The notes under the pieces were generated by a model, which saw only the letters and a list, made by a program, of their open reading frames with translations, did no database searches and had not been told where the DNA came from. DNA of 64,000 nt from Neurospora tetraspora (taxonomy: Eukaryota; Ascomycota; Sordariomycetes; Sordariales; Sordariaceae). The stretch is taken from the NCBI RefSeq assembly GCF_033439725.1, contig NW_026944389.1, positions 3,224,001 through 3,288,000 on the forward strand, read 5' to 3'. Every line of letters begins with the position of its first letter. The stretch's first letter is position 1. A program made the position numbers and the translations under genes. Of this stretch, positions 21,482 to 32,160 are shown in pieces.

Positions 21482-23123
21482 TTGAAACAAGGAAGTTACC
21501 GTACAGCGTCTTGACGATCGAGAGATCAAGGCTGCGAAACGCAGGCGACTTGGTCAAAAAATTGTCCTAGAGTGGAAAGAGCGTCATGCCCGCAGCTGCA
21601 TGTAATTGCTTGCTGCCTACCGCGCCAGCTGCAGAGTGCTCTCGATGCTGTCTGAACAGGATCGTCTGAGGAAAGTTCGACCGACTACCAATATCGCAAA
21701 ACTTTCCATTCTCCGCTGCAACTTCCTGGCCAGCGAACCACCGCAAAACAGGAAGAACTGACTCGGAGGGTTGAGCTGCTCGTTCACTTTCCTACAACAA
21801 ACAACGTCATACCCGACTCGTCAAGTTTACAGGATCAATTTGGCGAAACTACATCTACGACCAACGAACCACTACTCCTGAAGGACTGCCAATAGAAACG
21901 GCGCTGGGCATGAAAGAGCTTCGCAATCTAGGACCGGAACCACGACCGTCCTACTGAGTGTCATCGGCTGGATCAACGATGATCAGCTTCGTCGACAATT
22001 TAGGTAGGATCCGAAAGACGGCATCAGATGGCAGGTTACATCTCCATGTTTGCGCATCTCTTGGGTGCGTCTTCGGACCCCCGTGAATCAAGCTTCTTCA
22101 TAGATGAGCTGTTAAACATGGGACGGCAGCGGTTGGTTCACTGACATTTTCACAGTCCCGACAAACCAGGTTGTCCTTCATTACACACATCGAGTTCTAG
22201 ACCTCACCTACACCCTGGCTATGAAGATGATATGACCACGTTGGTGGGATTATTGGCAGTTATCCCAGAGCTGGAGACCCCAGGTTCGTACCCTGGCAAA
22301 GTCAATGTATACCTTGTTTCAAGTGTCTGACTGGTCGCGCCCATATCAACCAATTTAGCCAGAATGCCCCTAAATGACTGACGCGGCATAAATTACTACA
22401 TCATCTCTCGATATCACCATGAAACCGAAAGCCCCCAGATGAACAATTGCACCTCTACTCCTGAGTTGGGGTCACTCCGTCTACTCGGTGCCTCCATGAA
22501 TGGAGGCCGGACCGACGGTTGACATCTTGCTTCCCCTGCAAGCAGATCTCTTGTCAAGATGCGGCTACCTTGGCGAGCGCTATCTGGGTTCCATCAATGA
22601 ACATCATTGGATCTTCCATCACTCATGGATGTGTGGTTTGCCTGGTGGGCTGAACCTGGTATATCTTACTCGCCTATCGCCGCGGTGTACCTATCGTCAT
22701 CTCCGGGAGGCCGATAAGGAGCACGCAACATTACTATTATGCCGCCGTAACGAGTCAGCATCGCGTCTCGGAAGCAGGAAGGACTTGGTGTGATCCCCCT
22801 TTTGGGAGAAGCACCCCACCTTCCGCGATATCATGGATCTAGCAGAGTTATTGTAACTCATTGGTTGAAACTTAGGCAACGGAACAAGCCGAAAGTCTGT
22901 CCAACGCTCATCTTTCGCCGTCCACCATATTTAAACACCATAAGACGCACCGCGCTTCTTCCACCTCGCACTGTTAGAGATCCAGGACACAAAGGAGGTC
23001 AGTGACTTAATATCGCAGCCACCCCCTTCTGATCAACGCCTCTATGCCATCAATCAGCTTTGCATAACACTTGCCCCAAGCATCAGCGCAGATACTGCCT
23101 GCCTTGACACAAAGAAGCAGAAG
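21482..23123. other. gene-poor region
   Basis: No intact gene. A tRNA-like relic lies at 22234-22304. A TATTTAAA near 22,927 may be the promoter of the glycosyltransferase gene at 23124. Confidence 0.45.
22234..22304 (+). pseudogene. decayed tRNA-like sequence (possible Gly-CCC)
   Basis: A 71-nt stretch has a perfect T arm (CCAGG TTCGTAC CCTGG) followed directly by seven acceptor nucleotides and a discriminator A, and a 5-bp anticodon stem (CAGTT/AGCTG) with loop ATCCCAG, in which T33 precedes CCC. The acceptor stem pairs at only 4 of 7 positions, the D arm is too short and position 58 is T rather than A. It is therefore called a pseudogene; chance resemblance cannot be excluded. Confidence 0.35.
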
Positions 23124-24986
23124 ATGGGATCCATCTCGCATACCAAACGTGTCCTACTCCTCACCAACTCCGAGCACGGCCAAGCCAACGTCTTCCTAGC
23201 CACCAGTTACGCCCTCCTCACACTCCCAGACGAAGATGTTGATGTCCACTTCGCTTCCTTCCCACCCATCCAGAAGTATGTCCTCTCCACATACGAAGAT
23301 GCCAAGCGTGACAAGGCTCTTGCCCGCCCCATCATCTTCCACACCATCCCGGGCATCGACATGGTATCCGCTTGGCTCCGACCCGAAATCGCCGCCGACC
23401 GGGTCAACATGAACCAAACACGCATCGGCCTCATCCGCGCCATCCGGCGCATGCGCCTCCTGTTGCGGGTCACGCTCCCCTGGCTCGGCCCCGAGTTTGT
23501 TGAGATCTTCTGGGCCATCGTCGAGATTGTCACCAATGTCCAACCATCCATCGTCGCGGTCGACCCGGCCTTTTCCCATGCTTTGACCGCCCTCGGCTAT
23601 ATCAACCATAGCGACCGAAGTCCCAACACCTTCAAATTCATCATTCTCTCCCCCAACACTATCAAAGACTTTGCCATGCCCTTCCAGCCCCACGCCCAAG
23701 CCCTCTGGAAGTACCCGTGCATCGGGATGGCCTACCCATTCCCTGTTCCCTTGCTCTACATCCCATGGAATATCTACCTGATTTTGTTCTCCATTATTGT
23801 TGCCGCCTTCCTCGACAGCAATCGCCGTTCCATCCAGCGACATCTCACGTTGCACACTGATGAGAAAACAAAAGTCACGACGCTAAACGATCTCAGCCTC
23901 AGCCCAGATAGAATGCGGGTCAAGTTTCTCGTGGCTAACCTACCGGAGGTTGAGTTCCCGTTGAAGGTCATAGCAAGGCATATTATTCCGTGCGGACCGA
24001 TGATCAGACCGTCAAAACCGCTAGAGGAGGCGGATCCGGAGTTGGCGGGGTGGTTAAAACAAGGTGGTAAGACGGTGTATATCAATCTTGGGACGCATGT
24101 GCTGTTTGATGAGGCGGGGCAGAAGGAGATGGCAAGGGCGGTGAGGATGTTGTTGGATGTGGCGATGGGGACTGTGTGGAGGGATACGGAGAAGAGATTG
24201 AGGGGGTTGAAGATCTTGTGGAAGGTGCCCGGCTTTGTGAAGAAGGGGAACGAGGGAGGTCGGAAGGGAGGTAAAGAGGACGGTGGTGGTGGTGAGGAGA
24301 ATGAGGCCGGTCAAGAGGATGGATACTGTCATGGGGATGGAGGATGCCGTGAAGATCAAAAGAAGTCACCAATCTACTCCATTCTTGGCCCGGAAATAGA
24401 GTCAGGCACCGTACGAATAGTCAATTGGTTCCAAGCTGAGCCAACAGCCATCCTACAAAGCGGTAATCTGGTTTGCGCTGTTCACCACGGAGGCGCCAAC
24501 TCGTTTCTTGAAACCGTCTGGTAAGTACTTGTCTCCATCCCCACTCCAACCTTGCTGTCCATACTAATCGCAGTCATCTTCAGCGCCGGTATCCCTCAAG
24601 TCATTCTCCCTTCATGGATGGACTGCTACGATTTTGCCCGCCGAGTGGAGATCCTCGGCATTGGGCGCTGGGGAAACCGCTTGGCTTCCGAGTCATCTGA
24701 AAACAGCAATAAGTTGTGCAATGCGAAGGAGCTGGCAGACGTTTTGATCGATGTCGTTGTAGGGGGGAGATGGTCGGTGTACGCAGAAAAAGCCAAGGAG
24801 TTGGCGAAGGTTTGTGGAGGGCCGGAAGTGGGAAGGGAAATTGCCGCGAGAATGATTTTGAGGGAGATTGACGGGTCTGAAGGAGATGATGCTATTGACG
24901 ATGGGCAGGAGGGAGTGGAAGCCGCGAGGGGTAGGGGAGAGAAGAATGCGGAAAAGGAATTGTTGAACGGCAAAGGAAGTTCATGA
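23124..24986 (+). CDS. UDP-glycosyltransferase-like protein (GT1 family)
   Basis: Two exons (23124-24520 and 24584-24986) encode 599 aa; the junction gives SFLETVCAGIPQVILP in frame. The C-terminal donor-sugar box reads WFQAEPTAILQSGNLVCAVHHGGANSFLETVC then AGIPQVILPSWMDCYDFARR, as in fungal GT1 UDP-glycosyltransferases, which glycosylate small lipophilic acceptors or sterols. The N-terminus RVLLLTNSEHGQANVFLATS is the acceptor-side first strand with a GH motif. A hydrophobic segment (about residues 200-233, VPLLYIPWNIYLILFSIIVA) could anchor it to membranes. About residues 370-414 form an unusual Gly/Glu/Lys-rich low-complexity insert between the two C-terminal blocks. A second acidic tail ends the protein. 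ATG 23124 is the first in frame and no cluster partner is adjacent. Confidence 0.9.
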
Positions 24987-25763
24987 ACATTTACCTTGGC
25001 GTTGGTGATGCTCGGAGAAATGGTGCCAAGAAGAGAAGAGAAGGGTGGCACCTAAGTCGGAGGGTTAGGGTTGAACGACATCAACGGAGGACAGGATAAC
25101 GCCATTTCCCCTACCGGTTTCCGGCAACTACAGGCCCCAACATAGCAGAAACCCCTATCATTTCAAATCTGCGGGACCTAGTTGGATACACAATGATATT
25201 TATCTTCCTCTTTCGTTGACATTGGGGTGTTATTGCCGAGTGTCCACCGGGCCTAGTCATTCAGTAAGGGGGCCGGGTTTTGACGCGTACTACACCTGGG
25301 TGCATAAGCGTAAAGCTGCAAACATCCAAGGATTCGTTATCACCCCGGAAAAGTATTTCATCCCGGAGGGCTAATGTGGTAGATATACTCCCAGTTGATC
25401 ATATAGATGAGAGGTAGCACCGTTGATGATGTACAAGATGCGTTCTTGGATGGATAAGGAGAGAGCAAGACGTGCCATCCCAGTACTCGGAACTACCGGC
25501 GGGCATGGAGTCCAAGCTCACATCAGGCCCTGCAAGAAACACCATCGATATCACTGTGTACCTTGGCACTGGGGATGCTCGAAGGGATCTTTTTGACCGC
25601 TTCCGGCAATTTTTGTAACTGGCATGAAACATGTTTGTTCCACTTCTGCCAGTGCATCAACGCCAGATTCACCATCTGATGACATCTGATGAACCATCGT
25701 TCGCCAAGAACGTCCAGCCACAGCTGAACCAATCATCTGCTTCCTCATGTCCCAATTGGGCAG
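24987..25763. other. intergenic with repeat relics
   Basis: Includes 25397-25477 (repeat of 20993-21070) and 25590-25752 on the minus strand (LPNWDM...SSDGESGVDALAEVEQ, relic related to 21340-21480). A GGGTTAGGGTTG stretch occurs near 25,063. No intact gene; the region ends at the TA target site of the inverted-repeat element. Confidence 0.5.
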
Positions 25764-25765
25764 TA

Positions 25766-25827
25766 CTCGTCTGGGCTCGAAGCGCCTCAGACCCCATGCT
25801 GCGCATGGGGTCTGGTTCAGCGATTAG
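25766..25827 (+). repeat. left 62-bp terminal inverted repeat
   Basis: Begins CTCGTCTGGGCTCGAAGCGC and ends TTCAGCGATTAG. It contains an internal perfect 12-bp palindromic hairpin (CAGACCCCATGC/GCATGGGGTCTG, 3-nt loop) at 25788-25814. It is identical to the reverse complement of 31693-31754. Confidence 0.95.
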
Positions 25828-25886
25828 CAAAAATACCAGCGATTAGCAAAATTTTAGTATATATGAAATGTACATCACCCGCCTGC

Positions 25887-26050
25887 TGTGATATTACTGG
25901 TGATGATCGATATGGGTTCAACGTGGCTTGATTGTGTGTGTGTCTAAGACTGGCTCTGCAGACTCGAAGCTCTGGCATCTGGGTAAAAATCCCGCATATC
26001 CCAATCCAGCTAGGCACGTACACGCCCAGTAGATCCCCTAGCCTCTAATA
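25887..26050 (-). repeat. left LTR (3' LTR of the element)
   Basis: 164 bp. On the plus strand it starts TGTGATATTACTGG and ends CTCTAATA. Its outer half is unmutated relative to the other LTR, whereas its inner half carries G-to-A/C-to-T changes (for example CTGGG to CTAGG, CTCTGACA to CTCTAATA). Confidence 0.93.
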
Positions 26051-29000
26051 TACCCCCTTAGATCTAGTGTACAAACTACGCCAAATCTACTTAGATATAC
26101 CCTGAAATGCTCTAAAATCCTCCCAAAATTAGCCAAAAATAATACTATTCCCAAATTACTTCCTCGTTACAATAGCTTTCAAACTTTTATTCGTAAGAAT
26201 CTTACTTTATTACACTTACTATTATACTTACCGATTTATTACCCGAATCCTCCTCTATAAAATCCTCTATACCCTTTAGGCGGCCTATAACAATATCTCC
26301 GCTACTAAACTCTCGCAATTAAATCTATAGCTACTATAATTCTACGAATCCTAATTACTCTATTAATTTTAAATATACTGCGGGAAGAAAACTTTGTATA
26401 AAGCTATCCGCAATCTACTCCTTAATAAGTACATAGATTACGTCTACTAACTTCCTCTCTTATACTTACTTTAACTAATATTTATATATATTGACGTACT
26501 TAAGCTTAATTACGAATTAAATTCCTTCCTTTACAACAAATCGTATTGTTTATTTATTATTATAGCTTATAAGCGTAGCTTCTTAATCTTCAAATCTTAA
26601 AGTAAATTCGTTAAAGAAACGGCGGGCGTAAATTACCTCCTTAGCTCCTTAATTAAAGGATAATAATTCAATTTTTAAAAATAAAATGATAATTATATTT
26701 TACTTATTAGTACCCTAATCGATAGTAGCCCCTAATAATTTAAATATAAATACTTATAAATTCTTTCAATCAAACAAATTATTTATAAATAAAAAATCAC
26801 TTATAATGTAAAAGTCCCAATAATTTTTACTATTTAATTAAAGGGTATAATCTTAAATTATTAGAAGGTAGAAGAGCACTCTATTTATAATTGTATAATA
26901 CGCTAGATTAGGGTTTAAATTAAATTGAACGAATCTGGAGACCGGAAAGGCTACGTCTAATTGCAATATAATAATAATGTAGAAAATTGAACCAATTTTA
27001 ATTTAATACGCGTAAATTTCGTACGGGGCTATACTATTTTAATAAAATAAAAACTCATCCCTAATTATAAATATAGAATATAATTTCTTTATATATTTAA
27101 CCTTCTCCGCAATTTTCTAAATATAGTTGTATTATAATAACTAAATCAATTTCTTCTCTTAATTTCGAGTAATCTTAATACCTAAAACTACTTCAATAAC
27201 TCTCCACTTATTAATTAATATTTCCTCTCTATAGTAACCACTACCCCTTTAATTATAGTAATCTCTTTATCCCTATATTTATAAGCGATAACAATGTTAT
27301 TAATATAGAAGAAAAAGAATACATTATTTTTAATTAAGATATTAAGCTCTATAAGGAGAAGGTTTATATTTATAGTTATAAGGGTTTTAATAAATTCCTA
27401 TTACTAAAAGAGGGGAGATCTTCGCAACCTATATAGCGCGTATAGTAATTAAAATACCTAACCTTTCCTAATATACTTAAAGGGAACCTTTATAAATACT
27501 ACTTCATTGAATATAATATTAATAAAAGCGTTCTTTACGTCGTACTAAATCAAATCGAAATTAAAGTAGGCGGTTATAGCTATCAAAATACAAAATAACT
27601 TAATTACTAAAGTCGCTACATACGTTTTATATATACTATCCTTAAATTACTAATCCTTATATATAATTAAAACGCACTTTATATTTAAAGAACCGGCCGT
27701 CTTAATTGAATTTATAAATATATACTTATATTAAACCGAATATTTTGTTATCTCCCGCTTCCTTAATACTAACCTACTTCTAAAACTTTTTATTCTTATA
27801 TTTATCTAGGTATTCCTTCTCTATAGCTTTAAAGAATTCCCTAAGAGAATAAAAGTTAGAATTACTATAATATTTTAAAAGAAATAGAAAATTAATTTAA
27901 TAAAAGGTCTTCAATATACCCTTTACTTTATAGTAATTAATAATAACCCTTATTATTTTTAATTTAAGATTATAGCCGGAATTCATATTAATACCCCTTT
28001 CTCTTATTTATTCTAAGAAGGCTTAATCTACGACCTTATCTCCCTAAAAGCCTATAAATCAATTACCCTTTATAAATAAGAATAACGTAGCCTAATAAAG
28101 GTATTAATTTATAATTAACTATAATTCTTTATTAAAATAAGAAGAATCGGTTATTAAACACGCGGTTAGATTATTAAGAGGCGTAAAGAAATAACCCTCT
28201 TCTTCATCCTTCGAATTCAAAACCGTACCCTAAAAATCTAATAGCGATTATATAAGCGGCGATAATAAAGGCTCTAAAGACCTTTACAATATCTCTAAAC
28301 CTAATAATATCCTTAATACTTATAAGACTTCTAAAGATTTAAACTATATTTATATTTCTAAAAACCCTAATTCCCCTTGTTCCCCTAATATATTTTCAAT
28401 CTTAATAAGAAAATCTTAAACAATGGGGCTAAAAACTCCATCATCTATAATAGGTATAGTTTTAACCTATAAAACGTCTATTTATATAATATTTATTTAA
28501 TAAAAATCTCTTAATTATATAACTAATTCTTTAAAAAGAAATTTAAAAAAAATATTATAGATTTCTTTAACGTTACTACTAAAGAAGACCTCGTCTTTAT
28601 TAAATATAACGTTTCGTATAATAATAATAAAATTAATATAAGGATTCTAAATCCTATAAATATTTATTAATTAATATCTAACTAAATAACTGACCCAAAT
28701 ACAATCCTTAAATTTTATCAATTTATTCTATTCTTTTAAATTTTTTATTATAAAAGTAAAAGCCTTATAACTATATACTTTAAAATATATAATAGTAGGG
28801 GAAGGGTCTAATAGAAGAATAATACCGTTTCTAAATCAATAATATATTTCGAATCAATCTTAAAGAAATTTCCAATAATATTCCGCCTTAAAGGTTAGGT
28901 TATATAAATATACAACTACTCTAATAATCTCTATCTATAATTTATAAAGAAAATTTATACCTAATTATATTACCGTACCCTTAATTTTAATTATACCCCT

Positions 29001-31304
29001 TAAATACTCTACGCCGCCATTTTAAATTTATATATAAAGCGTTAAAGGCTTAATACTAATTCCGTTTACAATAAACCAAATAGTAATCTTCTTACTACTA
29101 ATTATTTTATTATTACATTCGATTACCCGAAATATAATTTAATATTAAATTTATAACCCTATATAAAAAGATTCTAAATACGTAATAATGAATTCGGCTT
29201 CTCTATTACTTAAATAATATACTTAAACGAATCCAAACTACTAATCTATAACTACTATTAAATTTAAATACTTCTAACCCCCTACTTCTACCTCCTTATA
29301 AAAGAAAAAATTGATAACTAATTGTAACCTAAAGCCCTCTAAATAATTATAAACTTCTCTATATACCTAATACTTTAATTTAATTTTAATATATAATTCG
29401 TAATATACTATATCTAATCCCTTAAATCGTACGCTATACTTTTATTTCGTTAACTTAATTAAAATTTCGGGTCCCGGATAACTAAATCGAAAATACTAAC
29501 GAAAAAACTCACCCTCTTAAAACTTCTACTTAATATAATTTATATACTATATAATAAAAGAAAATTCGTCAACACTATTCTATAAAAGGATATATTCTAA
29601 AACAAATTACTTATATTTAGAAAAAATATTATAATTAAGGGAATTTATAAGGCGGGAGCGTAGGTAATTATTCTTATAATTCTAATAAATTTATTTATTT
29701 TCGAATTATTTCAAAGAAATAAAATTATAAATTATATTTAGTATTAAAACGATATTAAAGAATTAGAATTCTCTATCTCCGTCATCGTCCTAAACTATAA
29801 TTATAATAATACTATACTCCTCTATAGGAATCCGCTTATTTTCCGCGTACATATAATTACTAATATTGAAAAGGGTAAAATTTTTAAAATAATTAACTTT
29901 ATTAAAAATATATGATATCGTACTTAAATCGAAAATTGTAAAGTCTCTTAATAAGTACACAACGCTACATTTCGCTATAAGCACTAAGAAATTACTCTTA
30001 CTTACCCAACGACTATAGAATTAATAATTTTAATCCTTATCGTCCTACTATATTCGCAAATAATTAACAGCCTCTTCAAATATCTTATCCTTCTTTAAAT
30101 TAGCGTACGTACGCTTCTTAATAGTAGGATTTTTAATTTAACTTTTATAAACTAACTATAACTTAATAGAAAAATATTTATCTAAATTATAGCCTAATTA
30201 TTTATAAAATATATATAAAAATCGATATAATCGTTTATTCGCTAGTAAAAATAAAGAAAAAATATATTTATTTTTATTAATATTCTTCCCAAATTTACCG
30301 TTCTTACTTATAACCTCTCCCCATCCCTCTACCTCCGGGCTAAAATTTTATTCGTCGTTAAGAACGTCTTCCTCAACGGATTCACCGCCTAATATAACCG
30401 TAAATGCAATATCCTTAAATAAGGGGGTACAACCCTCTCCCTAAATAATATTCGCTATTACTACTTTATAAAAATCCTTAGCTACAATAAAAAAAAAATT
30501 TAACATTAAAATTTCTCTCAATCTCCTTATTATACCAAAATTAGTAATTATTTACCCAAGCGGTATAAAAATTCAACCTTATAACTATATAAAATTCTAA
30601 GAACTACAAATTTAATTCATCTACTCTAATAATTCTTCAAATGATATAGAAGGCTATAGCCGCCTCCTAATAAAAAGTCTAATTATACTAATTATAATTA
30701 ATTCTACTAAGGGGCTTAAAAATATTAATAAATCTAATTCAAGCAAACTTCTTTACCTTACAATCGTTAAAAATAATAAATTTACTAAAATTATCGTACT
30801 ACTTATATAGACCAATACTTTTAATAAAATTAATTTCCCAATAATTATCTCCAATAATTTCAAACATCCAACAACTTAGTATAATCTTCTTAATACCTAA
30901 GTTAGAGAAAGTCTTAACCTCTATACGCTAATCCGACTTCTCAATCATATAATTACAATAGTCGCGCTTATAATAAAAGCCGTAAAACTTAGCGGTAATA
31001 AAGAGAGTAGCCTCCTTATCCTTCTTAATTTCTCTAATTTCTCTAACGGGAACCTCCTCTTAATAGCTAGCAATATTAGGTTCTACTAATTCGGTTAGCC
31101 AAAGAATATAATTATTTAAATCGATATACTTCCAAAGACCCAAGTCCTAGGCTATAGAAATAAAGGCATCTTCCTAAGCTAGCCAATCCCTAGGGCCGTT
31201 AAAGGCAACGCTATTAATTTTAGTCGTAGACATTATTAGCAATCGTTTAATCGGTTATCGTTACTAGCAATAGCTTCAACGGTCGAATCAATAAGACTCT
31301 TAAT

Positions 31305-31468
31305 TATAATATTACTAGTAATGATCGATATAGGTTCAATGTAGTTTAATTGTATATGTATCTAAGACTAGCTCTGCAGTCTCGAAGCTCTAGCATCTGG
31401 GTAAAAATCCCGCATATCCCAGTCCAGCTGGGCACGTGCACGCCCAGTGGATCCCCTGGCCTCTGACA
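31305..31468 (-). repeat. right LTR (5' LTR of the element)
   Basis: 164 bp, aligning end to end without gaps to the left LTR. Here the inner half is mutated (TATAATATTAC for TGTGATATTAC) and the outer half, ending CTCTGACA, is intact. In element orientation the LTR begins TGTCAGAGG and ends ATATCACA, so it has TG...CA ends. Confidence 0.93.
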
Positions 31469-31692
31469 CCTGCATATTTACTAGCAAAAAGAGGTAGCCC
31501 GGCATAACTACATATCGCGAATAGGGTAAAATTATTCACACATTGATTCCTAACCACACAACACGTGCATCTAAAATGTAAACGCGCCAGATTGTTCGCC
31601 TTATCTTTCTCTATCTGCTGATATATTCATCTTTTTCATATCTTTCATTTTCGTGGTGCAGATCAAAAATCAGTATAAGCTAAATTTTTTTA

Positions 31693-31754
31693 CTAATCGC
31701 TGAACCAGACCCCATGCGCAGCATGGGGTCTGAGGCGCTTCGAGCCCAGACGAG
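31693..31754 (-). repeat. right 62-bp terminal inverted repeat
   Basis: Exact reverse complement of 25766-25827, including the internal 12-bp palindrome, and followed by the TA target dinucleotide. Confidence 0.95.
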
Positions 31755-31896
31755 TAGGTACCACGACAAGGATTCCGGCCATCGCCCAAGTTCCACCCAC
31801 CGAGTGGAGTCGTGCGGTCCGACCATGTCTAACTCATGTTGAACGACATGGCATTATAGAAGAAGGCTCAGTTTGGGAGATGACAACGTAGAAAAG

Positions 31897-32160
31897 CGAG
31901 CGGTTGTAAGAAAAGACCGAACACCTCACGGTCCAATACATTACACCTTCGGAGTACTCTTGCACGCATCAATGCGTCTTTATTATGCCTTTGAACCCAA
32001 CTTCTAGGCAGTTCGTGGATGGAAGAATGCCTAAAGGACTTTAGCCGATGTGTTTTCTAATTATTTTGATCCCTATTACAGTTTTATGAAGGCCTTTTCC
32101 AACTACAATAAGCGGTATTGGACTGTCCGTATTCGGTTTATTCCTACGACTACTCGGCAA
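31897..32160 (+). repeat. dispersed repeat, copy 1 (second copy at 53421-53684)
   Basis: Similar to 53421-53684 over about 260 bp, with blocks such as CTCTTGCACGCAT and GCGGTATTGGACTGTCC shared. In one frame both encode RYWTV followed by TTTR, so this may be the remnant of a coding element. It lies 140 bp beyond the inverted-repeat element. Confidence 0.7.

Larger units (their letters stand above)
25887..31468 (-). mobile_element. Ty1/Copia-type LTR retrotransposon, heavily RIP-mutated
   Basis: A 5,582-bp element bounded by 164-bp LTRs, with 5-bp target duplications CCTGC at 25882-25886 and 31469-31473. Coding orientation is minus: next to the left LTR the minus strand reads AAGGGGGTA, a polypurine tract. 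Just inside the right LTR the minus strand opens at an ATG (31233) with MSTTKINSVAFNGPRDWLA, a Copia gag-type start that soon meets a stop at a former Trp codon. The reverse-transcriptase motif lies at 27307-27296 and reads YINN inside FFFYINNIVIAY. The ancestral YVDD would change to YINN by three G-to-A changes, each at a TpG step, which is the RIP signature. The interior is extremely AT-rich with stops in every frame, so the element is dead. Confidence 0.95.
25766..31754. mobile_element. TA-flanked inverted-repeat element (MITE-like), split by a Copia insertion
   Basis: The outer ends are 62-bp perfect terminal inverted repeats (25766-25827 and 31693-31754), flanked on both sides by TA (25764-25765 and 31755-31756), as in Tc1/mariner-type insertions. 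Removing the Copia element and one copy of its 5-bp target duplication leaves about 400 bp, too short for a transposase, so this is a non-autonomous element. Inside the left end CAGCGATTAGCAAAA occurs twice. Its outer sequence is not visibly RIP-mutated although the nested retroelement is. Confidence 0.85.

Noticed and set aside
26050-31305. AT-rich block interpreted as centromere, mitochondrial insertion or bacterial DNA
   Set aside because: Matching LTRs, target duplications, a polypurine tract, a gag start and the RT motif identify it as a RIPed Copia element.
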